Source: an uncultured Clostridia bacterium
Lineage (GTDB): Bacteria; Bacillota; Clostridia; TANB77; CAG-508
Length of the DNA stretch: 13,439 bases
Assembly (NCBI GenBank): GCA_948934525.1
Contig: CAQZSK010000023.1
Span: 1-13,439, forward strand
Direction: 5' to 3'
Made by a program: the position numbers and the translations under genes. The first letter of the stretch is position 1, and each line of letters starts with the position of its first letter. This document shows positions 8,105 to 13,439 of this stretch, one piece after another. The notes beneath the pieces were generated by a model. It saw only the letters and a program-made list of their open reading frames with translations, made no database searches and was not told where the DNA came from.

Positions 8105-9263
8105 ATGCCAACAAAAGCAAAAAAAACTTCTAAATTTATGAATAATCCCTTTGACTTTATTCTTTGCATTGTTGTATTTATTTTGCTTGCCTTAGGAATT
8201 GTCATGGTATTATCTGCTTCAGCACCATCTGCTTTGGCAGAAGGTGGAGAAAGTTATGAATATGCAGGAAAGCAATTGCTTTTTGGAATATTAGGCTTAA
8301 TTGCTATGTTTATTATTTCTAAAATAGATTACCGTTTTTATAAAAAATTTTATTGGGCTATTTATGGTTTGTCTATTGTTATTTTATTATTAGTAATGGT
8401 ACCAGGATTAGGTTTTTCAGCAAATGGTGCAACAAGGTGGGTTAAAATACCTGGTCTAGGACAATTTCAACCATCAGAGTTAACAAAAATTGGTTTAATT
8501 ATTTTCTTTGCAGGATATTTATCAGATCATAAAAATGAGATGAAGGATTTTTGGAAAGGATTTATAAGGCCTTTTGTATTTATTGTACCACCAATTGCTG
8601 TTCTATACTTTGTACAAAACCATTTAAGTGCTTCTTTGATTATTGCAATGATCACTTGTGTTATGGTAATTATTGCTGGTGCTAGAATGTTGTATTTTAT
8701 TATGGCAGGATTAGCTGGAGGAGGAGCAATCGGTGCTTATTTGTTATATAAAATAAATTCTGGAGGAGGAGAAGAGAGTTTCCGTATTAACAGAATTATT
8801 TCGTTTATGGACCCTTGGGCAGATGCTACAGATACAGGATGGCAGGTAGTTCAAAGTTTATATGCTATTGGATCAGGTGGTCTATTTGGAACAGGACTTG
8901 GAGGAAGTAAACAAAAATATTTGTACATATCAGAACCACAAAACGATTTTATTTTCTCTATTATAGCAGAAGAACTAGGATTTGTTGGATGTAGCATTAT
9001 TATAGCATTATTTGCTATCTTTATTTGGAGAGGTATTTTGATTGCAATGAAAGCACCAGATACTTTCGGAGGATTACTTGCTACAGGCATTACAAGTTTG
9101 GTTGCTATTCAGGTTATTTTGAATATTGCAGTAGTAACATCGTCTATGCCGAATACAGGAATTCCATTGCCATTCTTTAGTGCAGGAGGAACAGCTTTAT
9201 TTATATTATTGTGTAGTGTACGGCATTTTACTGAATATTTCGCGAGCGGGGCAAAAGACATAA
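8105..9263 (+). CDS. ftsW: FtsW/SpoVE-type SEDS glycosyltransferase, read through a +1 frameshift
   Basis: This SEDS-family membrane protein polymerises lipid II into glycan strands with a partner class B PBP, here probably the SpoVD-like protein. GAAAGGA at 8088-8094 precedes the ATG. About ten membrane helices are visible. Family motifs include NGATRWV (107-113), FQPSEL (121-126), PQNDF with the likely catalytic D281, EELGF, and PLPFFSAGGT near the C-terminus. The zero frame ends in a non-family tail (RHFTEYFASG...) with stop at 9277. Skipping C9221 gives SVGILLNISRAGQKT and a stop at 9261-9263, 385 residues. GILLNISR is the expected end of the last helix. The effect of not shifting is milder than in the other two genes. 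FtsW, SpoVE and RodA cannot be separated with certainty. The dcw position favours FtsW/SpoVE. Confidence 0.88.
9218..9224 (+). other. Putative +1 recoding site GTA-CGG-C in ftsW
   Basis: The CGG at 9221-9223 is in the zero frame. Omitting C9221 reads GTA GGC ATT TTA CTG AAT ATT TCG, or V-G-I-L-L-N-I-S, the standard SEDS C-terminal helix text. Leaving it in produces a polar, non-homologous tail. AGGAGGA at 9184-9190 is 30 nt upstream, too far for a prfB-like stimulator, and it encodes the conserved AGGT. Confidence 0.7.
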
Positions 9264-9318
9264 TATTTATATATTAAGTTGTTTTAAGAATATAAATAGG
9301 AGAAAGGAAAATGGAAGT

Positions 9319-10446
9319 ATGAGAGTGATAATTGCAGCAGCTGGAACAGGTGGACATATTAATCCAGGAATTGCAATTGCGAATAAGATTAAAGAAAAAG
9401 AGCCAAATTCAGAAATTATCTTTATAGGAACTAATCGAGGATTAGAAAATGATTTAGTTCCTAGAGCAGGGTATAAATTAAAAACTATCCAAGCATATGG
9501 TTTCAATAGGAAGATTTCTTTGGACAATTTGAAGAAAATATATAAAACTTTTTGCTCAATAGGAGAAGTAAAAAAGATTATTGAAGAATTTAAACCAGAT
9601 ATTATGATTGGAACAGGGGGATATATTTGTGTACCAGTAGGATTAGCAGCTAAAAAGAAGCAAATACCAATTGTGTTACATGAAAGTAATGCTTTTCCAG
9701 GAATTGCTATCAAAATGTTATCTAAAAAAGCAGATACAATTTTACTAGGATTTGAAGATGCAAAATCACGTATACCAAATGCTAAAAGAATTGTTGTTAC
9801 AGGAACACCAACAAAAGTAAAACATTTAGAAATATCTGATAGTAAAAAAACACAATTAATACAAGAATTTGACTTACAAAAAGATTTACCGATTGTATTA
9901 TGCTTTGGAGGAAGTCAAGGAGCTCAGAGTATTAATGAAAGTTTGGTTAAAATTATTACAAAACAAAAAAATAAAAATTATCAAATTGTTTGGGCAGCAG
10001 GGATGGCACAATATGAAACTATAAAAGAAAAACTAAAAGATGGTGATATGAACATAGAACATCTCAATAAAGCAAAAATTGTACCATATATTTATAATAT
10101 GGAAGAAATTATGAATATTGTAGATTTAGTAGTATGTAGAAGTGGTGCAATGACAATTACTGAAATTTCTAATGTAGGAAAGCCAGCTATATTTATACCA
10201 TTTCCATTTGCAACAGAAAATCATCAAGAATACAATGCAAAGGTTTTAGAGAAAGTAGATGCTGCTAAGATTATTTTGGATAAAAATTTGACCGCAGATT
10301 TATTAAATGAAATAATTCAAGATCTAGCAAAAGATAAAGAAAAATTAAAGACAATGGGAGAAAATGCAAGAAAAGTTTCTATACTAGAAGTAGAAGAAAG
10401 AATTTATCAAGAAATTAAATGTGCAATTAAAAATTATGACAAATAA
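9319..10446 (+). CDS. murG: MurG, lipid II-forming GlcNAc transferase
   Basis: This peripheral inner-leaflet glycosyltransferase adds GlcNAc from UDP-GlcNAc to lipid I, giving lipid II. The 375-residue product is complete. It shows GTGGH (9-13), GTGGY (98-102), HESNAFPG (121-128), GGSQGAQ (197-203), RSGAMTITE (274-282) and TENHQ (299-303), the two Rossmann-domain glycine loops and the donor site of the family. AGGAGAAAGGA at 9298-9308 precedes it. An out-of-frame ATG at 9311 opens a three-codon ORF ending at 9322, overlapping the start. No in-frame CGG and no frameshift are present. It is the last cell-wall gene before a terminator. Confidence 0.96.
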   Translation: MRVIIAAAGTGGHINPGIAIANKIKEKEPNSEIIFIGTNRGLENDLVPRAGYKLKTIQAYGFNRKISLDNLKKIYKTFCSIGEVKKIIEEFKPDIMIGTGGYICVPVGLAAKKKQIPIVLHESNAFPGIAIKMLSKKADTILLGFEDAKSRIPNAKRIVVTGTPTKVKHLEISDSKKTQLIQEFDLQKDLPIVLCFGGSQGAQSINESLVKIITKQKNKNYQIVWAAGMAQYETIKEKLKDGDMNIEHLNKAKIVPYIYNMEEIMNIVDLVVCRSGAMTITEISNVGKPAIFIPFPFATENHQEYNAKVLEKVDAAKIILDKNLTADLLNEIIQDLAKDKEKLKTMGENARKVSILEVEERIYQEIKCAIKNYDK

Positions 10447-10498
10447 AAGACATTAAAATATAGAAAATGCTAAAAGAAATTATAGAAATATATTAATA

Positions 10499-10530
10499 AG
10501 TTCTAAGTGATAAACTCATTTAGAACTTTT
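10499..10530 (+). terminator. Terminator closing the cell-wall cluster after murG
   Basis: A 12-bp stem, 10499-10510 (AGTTCTAAGTGA) with 10516-10527 (TCATTTAGAACT, one G-T wobble), has a 5-nt loop TAAAC. It is followed by T-rich sequence (TTTCACTTTTT) with an interrupted T-run. Confidence 0.75.
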
Positions 10531-10591
10531 CACTTTTTAGTTAAGAAATATTTACCTTATGGAATTTCCAAAATTTAGGAAAAGAGAAAAA

Positions 10592-10617
10592 TGTCGAAAC
10601 TGTCAAAAAATGTCACA
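10592..10617 (+). promoter_or_regulatory. Spo0A-box-like TGTCGAA with phased TGTC repeats
   Basis: TGTCGAA at 10592-10598 is an exact match to the known 0A-box core (TGNCGAA). TGTCAAA at 10601 and TGTCACA at 10611 follow at 9- and 10-nt steps, roughly one helical turn. The cluster sits just upstream of the -35 box at 10627, where a response regulator could activate or repress. A single 7-mer can arise by chance in AT-rich DNA. Confidence 0.4.
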
Positions 10618-10626
10618 CGAAAATAC

Positions 10627-10655
10627 TTGCAAAGATGAAATGTCTATTGTATAAT
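10627..10655 (+). promoter_or_regulatory. Sigma-A promoter TTGCAA-17-TATAAT
   Basis: TTGCAA at 10627-10632 and a perfect TATAAT at 10650-10655 are separated by 17 nt, predicting transcription from near 10662. That gives a leader of about 30 nt to the TTG-started gene at 10693. Confidence 0.75.
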
Positions 10656-10692
10656 GGAGCCTGTGCGAAAGAAAAGGGAGGTGTAAGAAACT

Positions 10693-11007
10693 TTGGAAAA
10701 GTCAGTTGAAGTGTATGGTAGCGTAACGATTTGTGACTATATTGACAAGGGAGTAACAAAAGAATTTCCAATTAATTTGGAATATTACAAAATTCATACT
10801 TGTATGCCAAAAAATGTCGAAAAGCCATATGGTATAGGTATCATCAAAACACATAAAGATACATTAGAAACTTGTATGGAGAAAAGTGAATTCAGTCATA
10901 TTTTTAGCCAAGAGCAAGAAGCAGATAAAATGCTAGAGCTGTTGATTGAAAATGAAGTTACACCAGTAGCTTTAAGGGATATCTTAGAAGATTTTGCATC
11001 AATATAA
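10693..11007 (+). CDS. Small DUF6514-like protein, TTG start
   Basis: This is a 104-residue soluble acidic protein. The start is TTG at 10693-10695, 10 nt after a strong GGGAGGTG ribosome binding site (10675-10682), with no competing ATG. Visible landmarks are a beta-rich N-terminal half (VTICDY, YYKIHTC), PYGIGI in the middle, and a C-terminal helix LELLIENEVTPVALRDILEDF. The YGIxI core and the ENxVTPxxLxDxxEDF ending resemble small uncharacterised clostridial proteins of the DUF6514 type. I recall that family from memory and could not check it. Function is unknown. It is monocistronic, with its own promoter, a possible Spo0A box and a terminator on each side. Confidence 0.75.
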   Translation: MEKSVEVYGSVTICDYIDKGVTKEFPINLEYYKIHTCMPKNVEKPYGIGIIKTHKDTLETCMEKSEFSHIFSQEQEADKMLELLIENEVTPVALRDILEDFASI

Positions 11008-11020
11008 TAATTAGTGGATA

Positions 11021-11061
11021 AATAACACCTATTCATTTAGAAGAATAGGTGTTATTTCTTT
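11021..11061 (+). terminator. Terminator after the DUF6514-like gene
   Basis: A perfect 14-bp stem, AATAACACCTATTC (11021-11034) with GAATAGGTGTTATT (11043-11056), has an 8-nt loop. Only a short T-rich tail (TCTTTA) follows, and the A/T flanks would allow function in both directions. Confidence 0.7.
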
Positions 11062-11083
11062 ATACATATTTTTCAAAAATTGC

Positions 11084-11112
11084 TTGCAAAATGAATGAAT
11101 TTAGTCTATGAT
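11084..11112 (+). promoter_or_regulatory. Putative topA promoter TTGCAA-17-TATGAT
   Basis: TTGCAA at 11084-11089 and TATGAT at 11107-11112 are 17 nt apart. A perfect TATAAT at 11115-11120 is an alternative -10 but would be 25 nt from the same -35. The leader of roughly 100 nt to topA contains an 8-bp inverted repeat (AATAAATT/AATTTATT) and is otherwise AT-rich. I see no T-box or known riboswitch in it. Confidence 0.5.
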
Positions 11113-11227
11113 ACTATAATAGTAAAAGGCAAAGAACAATGTTAATAAATTTACGGAAATATACAACAAATTGTTAAAATAATTTATTATAATTTCCTAG
11201 AATATAAAAAATTTAAGGAGAAAACAA

Positions 11228-13297
11228 ATGGCAGATAAATTAATTATTGTGGAATCACCAGCCAAGGCAAACACAATTAAGAAGTTTTTAGGTGGAAATA
11301 CCAAAGTAATGGCCTCTATGGGACATATTCGAGATTTACCAAAATCAAAGATGGGAATAGATATAGAGCATGACTTTGAACCAGAATATATTAATATTCG
11401 TGGAAAAGGTGATTTGATTAAAAGTTTGAAAAAAGAAGCTAAAAATGCAAAACAAGTTTATCTTGCAACCGACCCTGACCGTGAAGGGGAAGCGATTGCT
11501 TGGCATTTAGCACATATTTTAGAAATTCCAGAAGATAGTGATTGTAGGGTTACTTTTAATGAAATCACAAAAGAAACTGTCAAAGAGTCTATCAAAAAAC
11601 CAAGAAAAATAGATATGAATTTAACTGATGCGCAACAAGCCAGAAGAGTATTAGACAGAATCGTAGGTTATAAGATTAGTCCTGTGCTTTGGAAAAAAGT
11701 GAAGACAGGATTATCAGCAGGAAGAGTACAATCTGTTGCAGTTAAATTAATTGTAGATAGAGAAGAAGAGATTGAGCATTTCATACCAGAAGAATATTGG
11801 AATATTTATGCTACTTTATTAGAACCCAATGCTAAAAAAGAATTTCAAGCTACTTTCTTTGGTAAAGGAAACAAGAAAATGGAAATTCATACAGAAGAAG
11901 AAGTAAAAGAGATTTTAAAAGCAATAGAAAAAGGAAAATATATTGTAGCAGATATTAAAAAAGGAGAAAAGAAAAGGACTCCAGCTCCACCATTTACAAC
12001 AAGTACAATGCAACAAGAGGCATCTCGTAAATTGGGATTTACTTTAAAGAAGACTATGTCAGTAGCACAAGGACTATATGAAGGAGTGAATGTAGGGGAA
12101 AAAGGTACAGTAGGTTTGATTACTTATATGAGAACGGACTCTACAAGAATTTCAGAAGAGGCAAGAGCAATAGCTAAAACTGTTATTACAGAGAAATATG
12201 GAGCAAACTATTATGAAAATCGTTATTACAAAACAAAAGCAAGTGCACAAGATGCACATGAAGCTATTAGACCAACTTATATTGATCTAGATCCAGAAAA
12301 GATTAAAAGCTATTTAAGTTCAGATCAATATAAGCTATATCGCTTGGTGTATCACCGCTTTATTGCCAGTCAAATGGCACAAGCAATATATGATACAGTA
12401 TCTGCAGATATTGAAGTAAATGACTATCATTTTAAAGCAAATGGTCAAACTCTAAAATTTAAAGGTTTTATGACATTATATGTGGAAACTTTAGAAGGAG
12501 AAAAAGAGGAAGAAGATACTTCTGTTCCTGAATTAATAGTAGGTCAAGAAGTAATGAAGAAAAAGTTGGAGCCAAAACAGAGTTTTACTCAACCACCAGC
12601 AAGATACACAGAAGCAAGCTTGGTAAAGGCGTTAGAAGAAAAAGGAATAGGAAGACCAAGTACTTATTCTCCAACTATTACTACTATATTAGAGAGAAGA
12701 TATATTGAAAAGGAGCAAAAGCAACTAGTACCAACAGATTTGGGGAAAATTGTTAATCAATTATTAATAGAGAATTTTACAGATGTTATAAATGTAGAAT
12801 TTACTGCAAAAATAGAGGAAGAATTTGATGGTGTGGCAGAAGGAAAAGAGCCTTGGAAGAAGATTATTCGCGAATTTTATGGGCCATTTGAAAAAGAAGT
12901 AGAAAAGGTAGAAAAAGAACTTGAACATGTAGAATTAGTGGAAGAAGTTTCTGATGTACCATGCGAAAAATGTGGCAGAATGATGGTTATTAAATATGGT
13001 AGATATGGAAAGTTCTTAGCTTGCCCTGGATATCCAGAATGTAAAAATGCCAAGCCGATAGTAGAAACAATAGATGTGCCTTGCCCAGTATGTGGAGGTA
13101 CAGTGCAAGTAAAAAAATCAAAAAGAGGTAGAAAGTTCTATGTTTGTGAAAACAATGGGAAAACCTGTGAGTACATTTCATGGAATGCACCAAAGGTAGG
13201 AGAAGAATGGCATCCAGAACAACAAGAAGAAAAAGTAAAGAAGACTACAAGGAAAAAATCAACTAAAAAGAAAACTACCAGTAAGAAAAAGAAATAG
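11228..13297 (+). CDS. topA: DNA topoisomerase I (type IA), TopA
   Basis: This enzyme relaxes negative supercoils through a transient 5'-phosphotyrosine break. AAGGAG at 11215-11220 precedes the ATG by 7 nt. The 689-residue protein begins with the Toprim domain (LIIVESPAKA at 5-14, then DPDREGEAIAWHLA) and has PPFTTSTMQQ and the catalytic GLITYMRTDS with Y300. Two C-terminal four-cysteine zinc modules start at about C579 (CEKC...CPGYPEC) and C619 (CPVC...C...C). A lysine-rich tail of about 15 residues ends the protein and may bind DNA. This is the normal Firmicute layout. No in-frame CGG codon or frameshift is present. It is a separate transcription unit from the cell-wall genes. Confidence 0.97.
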   Translation: MADKLIIVESPAKANTIKKFLGGNTKVMASMGHIRDLPKSKMGIDIEHDFEPEYINIRGKGDLIKSLKKEAKNAKQVYLATDPDREGEAIAWHLAHILEIPEDSDCRVTFNEITKETVKESIKKPRKIDMNLTDAQQARRVLDRIVGYKISPVLWKKVKTGLSAGRVQSVAVKLIVDREEEIEHFIPEEYWNIYATLLEPNAKKEFQATFFGKGNKKMEIHTEEEVKEILKAIEKGKYIVADIKKGEKKRTPAPPFTTSTMQQEASRKLGFTLKKTMSVAQGLYEGVNVGEKGTVGLITYMRTDSTRISEEARAIAKTVITEKYGANYYENRYYKTKASAQDAHEAIRPTYIDLDPEKIKSYLSSDQYKLYRLVYHRFIASQMAQAIYDTVSADIEVNDYHFKANGQTLKFKGFMTLYVETLEGEKEEEDTSVPELIVGQEVMKKKLEPKQSFTQPPARYTEASLVKALEEKGIGRPSTYSPTITTILERRYIEKEQKQLVPTDLGKIVNQLLIENFTDVINVEFTAKIEEEFDGVAEGKEPWKKIIREFYGPFEKEVEKVEKELEHVELVEEVSDVPCEKCGRMMVIKYGRYGKFLACPGYPECKNAKPIVETIDVPCPVCGGTVQVKKSKRGRKFYVCENNGKTCEYISWNAPKVGEEWHPEQQEEKVKKTTRKKSTKKKTTSKKKK

Positions 13298-13299
13298 AA

Positions 13300-13439
13300 A
13301 ACAGCCAGAGTAATATTACTCTGGCTGTTTTTGCTGTAACCATAGTTGTGCTTCTAATTTTAGCAGGAATAACAATTACATATATAATGGGAGATAATAG
13401 CATATTTAAACAAACGCAAAATGCCAAATTAAATACAGA
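13300..13439 (+). pseudogene. Fragment of a type IV pilin-like N-terminal helix, start lost, runs off the window
   Basis: The frame of codons 13315-13317 (ATT), ACT, CTG onward reads ITLAVFAVTIVVLLILAG, then ITITYIMGDNSIFKQTQNAK to the edge. This aligns without gaps to the ITLIALVVTIIVLLILAG-type hydrophobic N-terminus of clostridial pilin-like proteins, including the following G-D/E-N-x-I-F segment. The frame opens after a stop at 13282-13284 and contains no ATG, GTG or TTG before the helix. The basic leader and the glycine of the prepilin peptidase site are missing. It therefore looks like the truncated 5' part of a gene whose start was lost, or a protein begun at a non-standard codon. The rest lies beyond the window. 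Confidence 0.55.
13301..13332 (+). terminator. Perfect-palindrome terminator after topA
   Basis: A 28-nt perfect palindrome (13301-13328), with ACAGCCAGAGTAAT as its left half, starts 3 nt after the topA stop and is followed by a T5 run (13328-13332). It is a strong intrinsic terminator. Its right half coincides with reading-frame text of a pilin-like helix. Confidence 0.9.

Noticed and set aside
4108..9224. Simple reassignment of CGG to another amino acid as the explanation of the three sites
   Set aside because: Changing the amino acid does not restore the reading frame. All three genes still need a +1 shift. Reassignment could at most apply to the CGG at 5163.
4108..9224. Systematic sequencing error inserting C before GG
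   Set aside because: AGGA and AGGC occur very often elsewhere in intact genes without an extra C, and the three sites share no longer context or homopolymer. It cannot be excluded without reads, so it is kept as the main alternative.
11113..11227. Riboswitch or T-box in the topA leader
   Set aside because: The leader is AT-rich with one weak inverted repeat and none of the conserved T-box or common riboswitch motifs.
1..13439. tRNA or rRNA genes, insertion sequences, integrases
   Set aside because: None was recognised on either strand by eye. In particular no tRNA that could explain CGG decoding is in this window.

Overview
The window is AT-rich DNA with A-ending codons, AGA-dominated arginine usage, strong AGGAG ribosome binding sites and intrinsic terminators. 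A division/cell-wall (dcw) cluster with a PASTA-bearing penicillin-binding protein and a meso-DAP-type MurE fits a Clostridia-like Firmicute, probably an uncultured or gut lineage. That placement is an inference from gene content and composition.

Layout. Positions 3-2408 hold the 3' part of a large GLUG-type repeat protein, closed by a terminator. From 2695 to 10446 runs a compact peptidoglycan cluster on the + strand: SpoVD-like transpeptidase, a small unrecognised ORF, murE, mraY, ftsW/spoVE and murG. murF and murD, usual members of this cluster, are absent here. A 72-nt-period tandem repeat of small hairpins separates mraY from ftsW. After a terminator come a TTG-started small protein (DUF6514-like) with a good promoter and a Spo0A-box-like site, another terminator, and topA with its own terminator. 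At the right edge is a decayed type IV pilin-like N-terminal helix that reads through the topA terminator palindrome.

Main discovery candidate. Three conserved cell-wall genes (the PBP, murE, ftsW) are each interrupted by a +1 frameshift. In all three, homology puts the shift at an in-frame CGG codon preceded by a codon ending in A: TCA-CGG-A at 4111, ACA-CGG-A at 6486, GTA-CGG-C at 9221. Skipping the C, so that the next codon is GGA, GGA or GGC, restores a conserved glycine and the rest of the family protein (DLS|GEA, RDT|GKRP, CSV|GILLN). By eye I find only one other in-frame CGG among the plausible genes of the window, at 5163 in the small unrecognised ORF, although CGG occurs 13 times out of frame in coding sequence. 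This suggests that CGG is not read as ordinary arginine here but acts as a +1 recoding signal, or as a four-base CGGN glycine codon. The alternatives are sequence error or real mutation.

How the genes work together. MurE adds the third stem-peptide residue, MraY makes lipid I, MurG makes lipid II, FtsW/SpoVE polymerises glycan and the PBP cross-links it. If the recoding is real, three of the five enzymes in this pathway segment depend on it, and the PBP lacks its KTG motif without it. TopA is unrelated to the pathway and has its own promoter and terminator.
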